This document shows positions 18,252 through 27,120 of a stretch of DNA of 64,000 nt, piece by piece. The DNA is taken from the NCBI GenBank assembly GCA_947500435.1, contig CANMRV010000007.1, positions 231,960 through 295,959 on the forward strand, given 5' to 3'. Source of the stretch: an uncultured Flavobacteriaceae bacterium. GTDB lineage: Bacteria; Bacteroidota; Bacteroidia; Flavobacteriales; Flavobacteriaceae. The notes beneath the pieces were generated by a model. The model was not told the origin of the DNA and searched no databases. It worked only from the letters and a program-made list of their open reading frames with translations. The translations under genes and the position numbers were made by a program. Position 1 is the stretch's first letter; each line of letters opens with the position of its first letter.

Positions 18252-18465
18252 TCAGAATCTTTGCGGTTCATAAGAAATAGTGATGTACCATCATTTTTGA
18301 GTGTTATAAAACCAGAATCTGGGGATAAAAAGACTTCGTCCGAATTTCTAGTGATTGTATCCCAGAAAGCACTGTTCTCATCACAAAAAGTTTTTGCTGT
18401 TCCATCCTAAAAATACTTTTACAGCATCAATCAAAAAACGGACAGTAATTATAAAATCAATTCCA

Positions 18466-19644
18466 ATGAAAAAAAGAATCTTGAGGTACTTAAAACACAT
18501 ATTCGGAACAATAGCTATTCTATTAATAATAGGATTAAGTGTTCTTTTGTATGAGAATGGCAGCATTAGTTACGGAGATAATCCTTCAAAATTCAACTTG
18601 GATAAGGAAGGCCCTTATGTCTTTTATGAAAATGATAGTACACTACAAGTCAATTATTTAGGAGGAAACAAAACGGATGGTTTTTACGTAGAACAAAAAA
18701 CTCATAGCACACGTTCTGAAATATCTGCCAGATGCTTTTTCCCCTTGGATTCTACCGCATTTGAGTTTAAGCTAAAGTCCGAATTTCAAAGTCCAGAATC
18801 TATCTATGATGATAACCAGCCCATTTTGGCCATCTCGGATATTGAAAGTAGTTTTAAAACATTCCGGGACTTTCTAATTACGAATAAGGTAATTGATGAC
18901 AAACTAAATTGGACATTCGGGAAGGGACATTTGGTTTTGGTCGGGGACTTTGTCGACCGTGGTTTTTCTACAAAACAAGTGCTTTGGTTCATTTACAAAC
19001 TGGAACAAGACGCAAAACAAAAAGGCGGAAATGTACATTTTATCTTAGGAAACCATGAACTAAAAAACATGGAAGGCAAATATGAAGCCGCTTCTCCAAA
19101 ATACTACGGGGTGGCCGCTATTTTAGGAAAGCACCATAACGATTTGTACAGCAAGGATTCGTTCATTGGAAAATGGATGTCGAGCAAAAACACCATAGAA
19201 CGTATTAACGGGGTTCTTTTTACACATGGCGGAATTCATCCGGATATTGCGAATCATGACGTAACATTGGATGATCTCAATCGCATAAATAGAAATAATT
19301 ATTACAAATCATATTTTCCCAAGCCTGAAAAAAATATTGAGCAATTGGTACTTTCATCTAAAAAAGGAATCTGTTGGTATCGTGGCTATTTCAAAGATGA
19401 CCTCTCTCAGGAAGATGTGGAAAAAGGAATTCAAAAATTTGATGCAAATGCCGTTGTCGTAGGCCATACCATTCAATCAAAAGTAAAAAGCCACTTTAAC
19501 GGTAAAGTCATCGCCATTGATGTAAAGCATCCGAACGACTATTACAAAAATTGGCCATATCAAGATTCTGAAGGCTTACTGATTGAACAAGGAAAACACT
19601 ACCGTGTACTTGCAAGCGGAAATAAAAAAGAACTAATTCAGTAA
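18466..19644 (+). CDS. Metallophosphoesterase (PPP-like), membrane-anchored
   Basis: A 392-residue protein with an N-terminal membrane helix (about residues 9-28) and a calcineurin-like phosphoesterase domain. Motifs in order: AISDIESSF (first metal motif), LVGDFVDRG, FILGNHELKNMEG, FTHGGIHPD and VVGHTIQ. The GDxVDRG and GNHE blocks are those of PPP-type protein phosphatases. The first motif carries Glu where most members have His (DxH); I believe this is typical of a flavobacterial subfamily. The start is placed at the ATG at 18466 before the signal anchor; a TTG 111 bases upstream is not credible. Substrate unknown. Confidence 0.85.
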   Translation: MKKRILRYLKHIFGTIAILLIIGLSVLLYENGSISYGDNPSKFNLDKEGPYVFYENDSTLQVNYLGGNKTDGFYVEQKTHSTRSEISARCFFPLDSTAFEFKLKSEFQSPESIYDDNQPILAISDIESSFKTFRDFLITNKVIDDKLNWTFGKGHLVLVGDFVDRGFSTKQVLWFIYKLEQDAKQKGGNVHFILGNHELKNMEGKYEAASPKYYGVAAILGKHHNDLYSKDSFIGKWMSSKNTIERINGVLFTHGGIHPDIANHDVTLDDLNRINRNNYYKSYFPKPEKNIEQLVLSSKKGICWYRGYFKDDLSQEDVEKGIQKFDANAVVVGHTIQSKVKSHFNGKVIAIDVKHPNDYYKNWPYQDSEGLLIEQGKHYRVLASGNKKELIQ

Positions 19645-19686
19645 CAATTCGTAAAAGAGTTGCGTCTATAGTACAAATACCGCTTT

Positions 19687-20547
19687 ATGAAAACATATAC
19701 CTTCCTATTTTTACTTTTACTCAATGCCGCATGTAAAGAAGTTTCGTCTAGTTCAACAGAAATACTTCAAACTGAAACTTCAATTACTTTGATCGACAGT
19801 ACCGATGCCATCGATAAAGTTCAAGTATTGAATTTTGCCACATTTCATATGGGTGCCACATCTGATGCAACTAGTGTTGATTTTGATGAGAATGACAAGA
19901 AAAATCAAAATGACGCCAAAAAAATAGCTCAACTAATCTCTGAGTTCAAACCGACGATCATATGTGTAGAAGTTCCGTTGGGTAAAAATGAAGAACTCAA
20001 TCAAAGGTATCAGGAGTATTTAGCCAATCCTTCAAAAGTATCTAAATATTATGGCGAAGTGGGAATGGTAGCTTTTGAAGTAGGCCGTTTAAGTAATTTG
20101 GAGTCCATATACGGAATAGATCATAAAATGGGATACAATTATAACATTGGCCAAGAAATTGAGAATGCAATAGACTCCACAACCTATAATGACTATTATT
20201 AAAACCCTTTTGCTTTTCACCCAGAAATTGATGTCGACCATGACCAACTATCGCTGCTGGAAAAGTTGAAGTTATATAATAACCCTAAGTTTTTAGATTT
20301 CTTAATTAATGTCAATGCTGATATGTTGGCATTTGCCGGAACCGAAAATAGTTTTGAAGGTGCTGATGAGGCGGCTAAATACTATCAAAGAAACTTACGT
20401 ATCTATTCCAATTTAAACCGAATTCAAATGACTACAGACGACCGGGTATTCATACTCTCCGGAGGAAGTTACACTGCTTTTTTAGGCGAATTCATGGGGA
20501 GAAGTCCAAAATATGAGACAGTAAATGTGATGGACTACCTAAAATAG
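19687..20547 (+). pseudogene. DUF5694-like lipoprotein gene interrupted by an in-frame TAA
   Basis: The frame starting at 19687 encodes a lipoprotein-like signal (LLLLNAAC), then VQVLNFATFHMG and TIICVEVPLGKNEELNQRY, and stops at TAA 20200-20202 after 171 residues. The same frame continues without interruption for 114 more codons (NPFAFHPEIDVDHDQ, FILSGGSYTAFLGEF) to the stop at 20547, and together the two parts make one DUF5694-type protein of about 286 residues. The break is therefore a single nonsense substitution, not a frameshift. Probably a young pseudogene; sequencing error or a functional short product are alternatives. Confidence 0.75.
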
Positions 20548-20560
20548 TTTTTCAGCAATA

Positions 20561-21487
20561 CTACTTTACAGGAGTTATCACAATATTCCGCAGTTCCACA
20601 GGTCCATGATCACCTTGAATCATAAGCGGCCCAGGAGCAGCTTCATTATTATCCAAAGCGCCGCCTGTCATTCCAGGAATATTTTGATTGCTTATAATGG
20701 TTTTTCCATTGGCAACTATAGTCACTCGTCTCCCAATAAGGGTAATATCATATTCTTGCCATTCATCTGCCGATTTCGCAACATTTTCATTGGGTGTCAA
20801 TAATCCGTAAATACCCCCGAAATACAAACTTGAAGGCGCTAAACCAATATTATCGGCTATTTGAACCTCATAGCGTCCGCGTAGGTAAATTCCGCTGTTA
20901 CTATCCTTTGGATATTTAAATTCAACGTGCAATTTAAAATCCGTGAACTTTTCATCTGTTACTAAATTTGCTCCAGATTTCGGACTCTTCAAAACACCCT
21001 CCTCAACTACCCATTGGTTTTCGCCCATGGGTGTCCATCCACTTAAATCTTTACCATTAAAAAGTTTTCTTTCCTTATCCCATTTCGGATTCTCATTGTA
21101 CGCTAATTTTGGAGAACGAGAAGCAGTCCACGGGTATACTTTTCCATCCGTGTAAACTAAGTTACCTTTCAATCCATCACCATCTTGCATTCCTATGATT
21201 TGCATATCAAAACCTGCCGGCTCCCATTGTTTGGGGATTGAAAAACTGAATTTTCCGTCGTTGACTTCGATTTCGGCGACAGGTCTTGCACTACCGAACT
21301 TATAGCAAAAACGACCCACCAAAGTATTGTTTCCAGAATGACTAATTTCTAACCAAGAAGGGACTTCCTTTCCATCTTCGGTGATGCTAAGATTCCATGA
21401 GCCTTCCAAAGCTTTCGCATCTTGAGCGTTCATTAAAAGAGAAACTAGAAGAAGACTTGTAATCGTAAAGAGGGTTCTTATTTTCAT
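20561..21487 (-). CDS. DUF1080 (3-keto-disaccharide hydrolase-type) secreted protein
   Basis: A 308-residue protein with a cleavable signal peptide (residues 1-21, ending LMNAQ), an N-terminal beta domain (about 25-125) and a C-terminal DUF1080 concanavalin-like domain (130-308) with RKLFNGKDLSGWTPMGENQW, FKYPKDSNSGIYLRGRYEVQ and a closing GPVELRNIVI. This family includes 3-keto-glycoside hydrolases and many uncharacterised secreted proteins. Probably periplasmic sugar processing. A good promoter lies just upstream. Confidence 0.85.
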   Translation of the reverse strand: MKIRTLFTITSLLLVSLLMNAQDAKALEGSWNLSITEDGKEVPSWLEISHSGNNTLVGRFCYKFGSARPVAEIEVNDGKFSFSIPKQWEPAGFDMQIIGMQDGDGLKGNLVYTDGKVYPWTASRSPKLAYNENPKWDKERKLFNGKDLSGWTPMGENQWVVEEGVLKSPKSGANLVTDEKFTDFKLHVEFKYPKDSNSGIYLRGRYEVQIADNIGLAPSSLYFGGIYGLLTPNENVAKSADEWQEYDITLIGRRVTIVANGKTIISNQNIPGMTGGALDNNEAAPGPLMIQGDHGPVELRNIVITPVK

Positions 21488-21512
21488 TTTGATACTATTA
21501 ATTGGTATAATC

Positions 21513-21540
21513 CAAATATAGGGAATCCATTATATTCAAA
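21513..21540 (-). promoter_or_regulatory. Promoter of the DUF1080 gene
   Basis: On the minus strand: TTTG (21540-21537), 16 bases, then TATATTTG (21520-21513), a perfect match to the Bacteroidetes -7 element. The predicted transcript has a leader of about 20 bases before the ATG at 21487. Confidence 0.55.
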
Positions 21541-21663
21541 GAATTGAAACTCCAAAGAACAAATTCAGCAGTTTATCTATAAAAAGCCACAGTTCGGTAT
21601 AAAGGACCTCGATTTTTCAATTATTAATGCCACTTTTGACAAAGAAACCAACTAAAACACCAT

Positions 21664-22320
21664 ATGGAACAGACCATCACCATTTTAATATATATTCACG
21701 CTTTTTTTGGCGGGATAGGACTAATTACCGGAATTGGCAGTATGTCAGTTAAAAAGGGCGGTAAATTGCACAAAAAAATGGGGAAGATTTTCTCCTATGC
21801 CATGATTATCAGCTGTCTTATCTCAATTCCAATTTCATGGATACCAGGGCATAAAAGCCTATTCCTTTTCCTGATTTCAGTGTTTACCATTTTTATGGTT
21901 TTATCTGGTAATCGAGCACTGACCTTTAAATCAAAAAAGAAAACAGAGGTTGAAGTAATCGAGAAAGTTTTGAACTACGGAATGGCAATATTCTCCATTT
22001 TCATGATTGTTTATGGTGCTAGAGGGTTCTTCACTGTAGTGGGAAGTCATATTTTATATATGGTATTTGGGGGTCTAGGACTTTTCTTGGTGTATCGAAA
22101 TTTTCAATTATTCAAAACGTTTAAGGAGCTAAAAGTCGCTTGGCTGCTTAATCACATTTCACATATGATGGGTGCAATGATTGCTTCGGTTACAGCATTT
22201 ATCGTTGCAGGACTCCACTTTTGGACCATCACGGCTTGGGTATTGCCATCTGTAATCGGTACAGTTTTTATTATCTATTGGAGACTAAAAGTAAAAGGCA
22301 AGTTTAGGAAGGCCTTATGA
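21664..22320 (+). CDS. Seven-helix membrane protein, paralogue 1
   Basis: A 218-residue protein made almost entirely of about seven membrane helices. I do not recognise it with confidence; it vaguely resembles DUF2306-type small membrane proteins. Histidines at IYIHAFFGG, HKKMGK, PGHKSLFLFL and NHISHMMGAMIAS are all kept in the paralogue at 27121-27774, which is roughly 60% identical by eye along the full length. Histidine pairs in helices could bind heme or metal, but this is speculation. CACTTTTG at 21631-21638 is a near-match promoter element. Confidence 0.7.
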   Translation: MEQTITILIYIHAFFGGIGLITGIGSMSVKKGGKLHKKMGKIFSYAMIISCLISIPISWIPGHKSLFLFLISVFTIFMVLSGNRALTFKSKKKTEVEVIEKVLNYGMAIFSIFMIVYGARGFFTVVGSHILYMVFGGLGLFLVYRNFQLFKTFKELKVAWLLNHISHMMGAMIASVTAFIVAGLHFWTITAWVLPSVIGTVFIIYWRLKVKGKFRKAL

Positions 22321-22341
22321 AGTAAAAACAAATAGAAGCAT

Positions 22342-22349
22342 TATTTTTA
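22342..22349 (+). promoter_or_regulatory. Candidate -7 element 4 bases before the thioesterase gene
   Basis: TATTTTTA (one mismatch to TAnnTTTG) ends four bases before the ATG at 22354. No -33 TTG is visible, and co-transcription with the upstream gene, 33 bases away, is also possible. Confidence 0.3.
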
Positions 22350-22353
22350 GCTT

Positions 22354-22791
22354 ATGAATAAAGCCCTTGCAATGTTTGAGTCCTTAGTGGGACAAGATTC
22401 TTCAAAGTCCATTTCACCCTTAATGCGTTGGCTCAACCCTACGTTGCTGAGCGCAGAGGCGGGAAAACTGGAATTCTCCTATGTAATTCGAGAAGAAATG
22501 ACTAATCCCATGGGTATTATACATGGAGGCACAACAGCGGCTATCATTGACGATGCCGTTGGCGCCGCGGTATTTTCACTTGGTAAACCTCATATGTATA
22601 CAACAGTTAATCTGGCTGTCGATTATTTTGCTTCCGCTAAAGCAGGAGAAACCATTATCGCCGTTGCTTCCATAACCAAAAATGGGAATCAGATTATTAA
22701 CACCTCCTGTGAAGTTTGGAATGCAGATCGCTCTCGTATGATTGCGAAAGGCCATTCGAATTTGATAAAAATTGATAGTGACCGTAAGTAG
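22354..22791 (+). CDS. PaaI-family hotdog thioesterase
   Basis: A 145-residue single hotdog-fold domain. Seen: NPMGIIHGGTTAAIIDDAVG at residues 50-69, the classic PaaI motif with HGG and the catalytic Asp, followed by TVNLAVDYFASAKAGE. Members hydrolyse acyl- or aryl-CoA thioesters in the cytoplasm. No pathway genes are adjacent, so the substrate cannot be inferred. Confidence 0.88.
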   Translation: MNKALAMFESLVGQDSSKSISPLMRWLNPTLLSAEAGKLEFSYVIREEMTNPMGIIHGGTTAAIIDDAVGAAVFSLGKPHMYTTVNLAVDYFASAKAGETIIAVASITKNGNQIINTSCEVWNADRSRMIAKGHSNLIKIDSDRK

Positions 22792-22890
22792 ATTGCGGAC
22801 TTTCTGTTCCTGGAAAAAATCAGAGATTTAGAGTTATAATCGTAAAGTGACTGCTATTGTAGTTATCTACATTCTGTTAATTTGTTTATC

Positions 22891-22923
22891 TTGTCTCGCT
22901 TCCCCCTAGGAAATTTAGATTTG
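22891..22923 (+). promoter_or_regulatory. Promoter of the AraC/TPR regulator gene
   Basis: TTG at 22891-22893, then 22 bases, then TAGATTTG at 22916-22923, which is a perfect -7 element. The ATG at 22927 starts three bases later, so the mRNA would be leaderless. Confidence 0.55.
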
Positions 22924-22926
22924 TAA

Positions 22927-24936
22927 ATGAGTTCAGATGACAATCCCCTCAATGATTTTCAAAAGAAATCATCATGGGTAACACTGGTAGATAAACTTAC
23001 CAAAGAAATCGAATTGAATCTGAACAACGACCAGTTTGGGGTTGGTAGTCTTGCGCAAGCGGTTGGCATGAGCCGATCTAGTCTTCATCGGAAATTACAC
23101 AAACAACTTGGTATCTCAACAAGCCAATTTATCAGAGAGTATCGATTAAAAAGAGCCCTAGAAATTCTGAGGCTAGAAGACGTAACGGCTTCAGAAGTTG
23201 CTTACCGGGTTGGCTTTAGCAGTGCGACTTATTTCAATACCTGTTTTCATAAATTCCATGGATATACGCCTGGTGAAGTTAAATCGAGAATTCCCACTGA
23301 AATCGAAGAACACGGCGAAAGTTACACTTCGAAAAAAGAGCGTGATTTAAATACTGAAACTGCTGTATCAAAATCTAAAAAAAATGGTTTCAAGAATATC
23401 CTAATTCTTGCAACACTTCTCATATTCTGTGCCATTGCTGCTTTCTATATTTACGACACTTCTGTCAGTGAATCGGTTCAGACTTATGAAAACAATACTA
23501 TTGATGAAAAATCGATAGTCATACTACCCTTTAAAAACTGGACAGGAAACCCCGATTTGGAATATATTTCAGATGGTATGACCGATGCGGTGACCTCAAG
23601 ACTTACAAAGGTTAACGCTATTGAAAAAGTGATTCCGTTTACTTCAGCGCTACAATACAAGACGAACGAAAAACCTATCAATGAAATCGCCAAGGAGTTA
23701 GGTGTTGCGAATCTTCTTCAGGGAAATCTCCAAATTTCTGGGAATCAAATCAAGATAAATCTGCAACTAATTCATGGGCGTTCCAATGTGCATCTCTGGT
23801 CCAAAGAATACACCAGGGAATGGAAAAGCGACGAAATTTTTGAAATGCAGGCCGAAGTGGTCGAGGCAGTTGCCAGAAATATGAGGGCTACCATCTCTGA
23901 AAACGAAATGGTCGCTATTAAAAAAGTACCAACTAAAAGCAAACAGGCGTATTCCTATTATCTTCAAGGAGAGTTTCAAAAGCAAAAAGGAAACGAACTA
24001 TCATATTCAAATGCTATCAACCTTTATAAAAAGGCAATTGCAGCAGATTCGATTTTTGTAGAACCTTATATAGACATGGCTAATGTTTGGCATATGGGCG
24101 GATCAGTTTGGGGTTTTTACGATCAGCAAATGGCTTGGAGTAATGCAAAGGTATTACTACAACAAGCTCTAAAAATAGAACCAGACAATCAACGAGTAGC
24201 CGAAGAACTTAATACAGGAAGGTTTTTTTATGATTGGAATTTTGAACTTGTTGAACAGTCTTATAAAAATATAGTGAGCAATTCTGTAAATGACAAGCCG
24301 TCCGTTATTTCACTTGATTATCCCATTAAAACCGGAAGACCTGAAGAAACCCTTAAGGCAGTTGAACGTTTTAGCATCAATGACCCTTCAAATGTATTTT
24401 ATCCGTTTTATAGAGCAGAGGCAATGTTTTATTTGGGTTCTGCTAATGAAGCTAGAGAGTTATTAACCCAAACGGACCCATTGTATAACGGCAACTGGTT
24501 TTATTTACGAGAGTCTGCAAAACTGTATTACTACCTAGGCGAATATGAAAAGTCAAAGGTTCAACTTGGAAAAATATTATCGCAATTTTCAGATTACCCA
24601 CCCATATTGATGTGGTTGAATGCTATATATGCTCAAATGGATGGCGATTCTGAACTTACCAGCACCTATTTGACAGAACTATACACCAGTTACTTTGAAA
24701 ATTCATCAGGCAGCCCCGCTTGGTTTTTGGCGATGTACTATTGTGCTGTAAAGGATTATGAAAAAGCTCTTGATTGGCTCCAAAAATCCTATGACAGACA
24801 TGAGGTAGAAATGACTTGGCTAAGAGAAGAACCTTTGTTAGCCCCAATTAGAAAAGATCCACGCTACAAAGATCTCTATGAAAAAGTTGGGTTTTCTAGT
24901 ATCGGAATACCGATTAAAACCTTTTCAGAAAATTAA
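22927..24936 (+). CDS. Membrane-anchored AraC-type regulator with periplasmic TolB-like and TPR domains
   Basis: A 669-residue protein with an unusual order. Residues 20-120 form an AraC-type DNA-binding domain (SLAQAVGMSRSSLHRKL and EVAYRVGFSSATYFNTCFHK are its two helix-turn-helices). A membrane helix at about 157-177 follows. Then comes a TolB N-terminal/FlgO-like domain (195-320, SIVILPFKNWTGNPDLEYIS) and about 340 residues of TPR-like helices. The layout implies a cytoplasmic DNA-binding head and an extracytoplasmic sensor joined by one helix, comparable in logic to ToxR/CadC. Targets are unknown; the neighbouring duplicated genes are obvious candidates. Confidence 0.85.
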   Translation: MSSDDNPLNDFQKKSSWVTLVDKLTKEIELNLNNDQFGVGSLAQAVGMSRSSLHRKLHKQLGISTSQFIREYRLKRALEILRLEDVTASEVAYRVGFSSATYFNTCFHKFHGYTPGEVKSRIPTEIEEHGESYTSKKERDLNTETAVSKSKKNGFKNILILATLLIFCAIAAFYIYDTSVSESVQTYENNTIDEKSIVILPFKNWTGNPDLEYISDGMTDAVTSRLTKVNAIEKVIPFTSALQYKTNEKPINEIAKELGVANLLQGNLQISGNQIKINLQLIHGRSNVHLWSKEYTREWKSDEIFEMQAEVVEAVARNMRATISENEMVAIKKVPTKSKQAYSYYLQGEFQKQKGNELSYSNAINLYKKAIAADSIFVEPYIDMANVWHMGGSVWGFYDQQMAWSNAKVLLQQALKIEPDNQRVAEELNTGRFFYDWNFELVEQSYKNIVSNSVNDKPSVISLDYPIKTGRPEETLKAVERFSINDPSNVFYPFYRAEAMFYLGSANEARELLTQTDPLYNGNWFYLRESAKLYYYLGEYEKSKVQLGKILSQFSDYPPILMWLNAIYAQMDGDSELTSTYLTELYTSYFENSSGSPAWFLAMYYCAVKDYEKALDWLQKSYDRHEVEMTWLREEPLLAPIRKDPRYKDLYEKVGFSSIGIPIKTFSEN

Positions 24937-25127
24937 TCCTTCAAATTATCTTTTCAACATCATTTAAAGGTTCTGCATCATAATTTAAATTCATGGACAA
25001 AAGCTTAACAAGCTTGCCACATGATTGTTAGGTAGCGTTTATCCCTTATTCCCATTTTTGGATTATTCAAATATGGGTGCGAGATAGTCTTGTACTTCAC
25101 TTAAAAATAATCACTAAAACTTTCATT

Positions 25128-25631
25128 ATGAAATCAAAAGTAACACTAGCTAGTATGCTGTTATTAGCACTTTTCACAACAGGTTGCACGGCACAATCAG
25201 AAATGGCACCCGTAGATTTATTAAACGATGAATTTCCTGAATCAAAACAAGAAATAATGGAAACCATCGGCACAATTGCACAAAGTCTTAAAGACGGCGA
25301 TATGGATAAGTTGATTTCCCTTCACGCCTACAGCCCAAAGTTCACCGAATTTAATAAGGGAGAACCCCGTGTTGGTAGTGCAGGTAATGAGACCTATGAA
25401 CGTGAAGTTTTCGGTGCACTTACCGAAGTTGTGAAATTTGATTCTAGAGACCTGCAAATAGCTGTCTATGGTGAAGTCGCTAACGTAACCTTTCATTCTG
25501 ATTTTCATTTAAAATTCGGTGAAGACCTTGTCGTGGTAAATGACCAAATATCCTTGCTATTCTTAAAAACAAGTGACGGATGGAAAATTGTTGCCGAGCA
25601 CCATTCGCCCTTGAATAAAGAAGAAGGTTAA
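25128..25631 (+). CDS. NTF2/SnoaL-like small lipoprotein, paralogue 1
   Basis: A 167-residue lipoprotein (lipobox FTTGC near residue 20) with one NTF2-like/DUF4440-type domain: an N-terminal helix (IGTIAQSLKDGDMDKLISLH) and a curved beta-sheet (LQIAVYGEVANVTFHSDFHL, then LLFLKTSDGWKIVAEHHSPL). It is about three-quarters identical by eye to the protein at 35811-36320. Such folds may bind a small ligand or act as enzymes; no catalytic residue set can be assigned. ATG at 25128 is used because it begins the signal peptide. Confidence 0.75.
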   Translation: MKSKVTLASMLLLALFTTGCTAQSEMAPVDLLNDEFPESKQEIMETIGTIAQSLKDGDMDKLISLHAYSPKFTEFNKGEPRVGSAGNETYEREVFGALTEVVKFDSRDLQIAVYGEVANVTFHSDFHLKFGEDLVVVNDQISLLFLKTSDGWKIVAEHHSPLNKEEG

Positions 25632-25672
25632 GAAGTAATTCCAATAGATATTAGAGTAATTGCTTAACCTAG

Positions 25673-25714
25673 ACTTCCTTGAAAAAACCAAATGTATTTT
25701 TTCAAGGAAGTTTT
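25673..25714 (+). terminator. Rho-independent terminator after the NTF2-like gene
   Basis: A perfect 15-base stem: ACTTCCTTGAAAAAA (25673-25687) with TTTTTTCAAGGAAGT (25697-25711), nine-base loop, followed by TTTT. Confidence 0.85.
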
Positions 25715-25725
25715 ACACTTTTTGG

Positions 25726-25733
25726 TATCTTTA
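25726..25733 (+). promoter_or_regulatory. Candidate -7 element 4 bases before the aminotransferase gene
   Basis: TATCTTTA (one mismatch to TAnnTTTG) lies between the upstream terminator and the ATG at 25738, four bases before the ATG. Since the terminator ends at about 25714, any promoter between it and the gene must be this close to the start codon. Confidence 0.45.
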
Positions 25734-25737
25734 AAAT

Positions 25738-27015
25738 ATGACCAACAACCGAAGAAAATTTCTAAAAAGACTAAGTATTGGAACAGCCGGAGCATTAGCA
25801 ACTCCCACCCAAATTTGGGCACAAGCCAATTCACCACTTCAATCTGGATTAACTGATTTAAAATCCAAAGATGCTTCCGAGGCCTATTGGGAAACAATAC
25901 AATCACAGTTTCATTTTGCCGAAGGTCTTACGTATTTCAATAATGGTTCGCTTGGAGCTTGTCCGAAACCAATTCGTGAGGCCACCATAAACTTTCAGAA
26001 TACTTTAGATGATTTTCCTTCAAAATATATGTGGGGTGGTTGGAAGAATGAAATTGAGGAAGTTCGTAAAAAAACTGCTGATTTATTCTCAGTCTCCAAA
26101 GAAGAAATTGCCTTAATACATAACACTACAGAAGGCATGAACCTCATTGCAAGTAGTATGGATTTGCAACCAGGAGATGAAATCATATCCGCAGACCATG
26201 AACATACCAGCGCGTTGAACCCCTGGAAATATTGGCAAGAATCCAAGGGAATAAAAATCGTAACTCCTACCCTACCCATTTTACCTAAAAGTGTTGAGGA
26301 AGTTGTAGACGTCTATCGCAAAGCAATAACACCAAAAACCAAAGTAATTTCTATCTGTCATTTGGTCAATACTAATGGAATGATACTTCCCATAAAAGAG
26401 GTGACTGAACTGGCTCATCAAAAAGGTATTTTGGTTGCTGTTGATGGTGCACAAGGCACCGGCATGTTCAATATTGATTTAAAAGATATCGGTTGCGATT
26501 TCTATACTGTAAGTGCCCACAAATGGCTGTTCTCTCCCAAAGGTGTCGGTATTTTCTATGCCAAACAAGAAAGTCAAAAATATCTAAAACCACTTATTGT
26601 AGCGCGTGGATATGAAGATACCAGCATCCGAAGATTGGAAAATTACAATACCAGAAATCTTCCCGAAGTATTGGGATTGGGAGCTGCGCTTGATTATCGA
26701 AATGCTATAGGGACTCAAAAAATACACGACCGCACTTACGAACTAAAACATTATTTCAGGGATAAGATTAAGGACAACGAAAAATTGGTACTAAAGACTC
26801 CGGAATTGGATTCCCTTTCCGCAGGAATTCAAGTGGTAGAGGTCCTAGGCAAAGATGTTCAAGAAGTAAAAAATCGTCTTTTTGATGATTACGGCATCGA
26901 CAGCCGTCCCATGAGCAAATTCGGACTCAATGCGGTTCGTCTTTCTTTTGCTATTTTCATTACCAAGAAACAGATAGATGATTTAGTAAATGCTTTGGAA
27001 ATTATTGCAGGATAA
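25738..27015 (+). CDS. Class V aminotransferase, Tat-exported
   Basis: A 425-residue PLP enzyme of the class V (IscS/isopenicillin-N-epimerase-like) group. The N-terminus NRRKFLKRLSIGTAG is a twin-arginine signal, implying folded export to the periplasm. Seen: FNNGSLGACPKP at the substrate entrance, HNTTEGMNLIA (phosphate cup), VDGAQGTGMFNIDL (Asp for the pyridine nitrogen) and SAHKW with Lys262 as the Schiff-base lysine. The reaction could be cysteine desulfuration, epimerisation or transamination; it cannot be decided here. Own terminator-bounded unit. Confidence 0.88.
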   Translation: MTNNRRKFLKRLSIGTAGALATPTQIWAQANSPLQSGLTDLKSKDASEAYWETIQSQFHFAEGLTYFNNGSLGACPKPIREATINFQNTLDDFPSKYMWGGWKNEIEEVRKKTADLFSVSKEEIALIHNTTEGMNLIASSMDLQPGDEIISADHEHTSALNPWKYWQESKGIKIVTPTLPILPKSVEEVVDVYRKAITPKTKVISICHLVNTNGMILPIKEVTELAHQKGILVAVDGAQGTGMFNIDLKDIGCDFYTVSAHKWLFSPKGVGIFYAKQESQKYLKPLIVARGYEDTSIRRLENYNTRNLPEVLGLGAALDYRNAIGTQKIHDRTYELKHYFRDKIKDNEKLVLKTPELDSLSAGIQVVEVLGKDVQEVKNRLFDDYGIDSRPMSKFGLNAVRLSFAIFITKKQIDDLVNALEIIAG

Positions 27016-27120
27016 CTTCAATACTTGACTCTCCATCTATCCAAAACAACAATTCAGAAATAAAAAATTCTAACTTGTTAATTATAGACCGACTTTTGGA
27101 CTGTAACCAACAAACCAACC

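Noticed and set aside
18355..18465. Extended N-terminus of the phosphoesterase from a TTG
   Set aside because: The added 37 residues are basic and lack coding character; the ATG at 18466 starts a normal membrane anchor.
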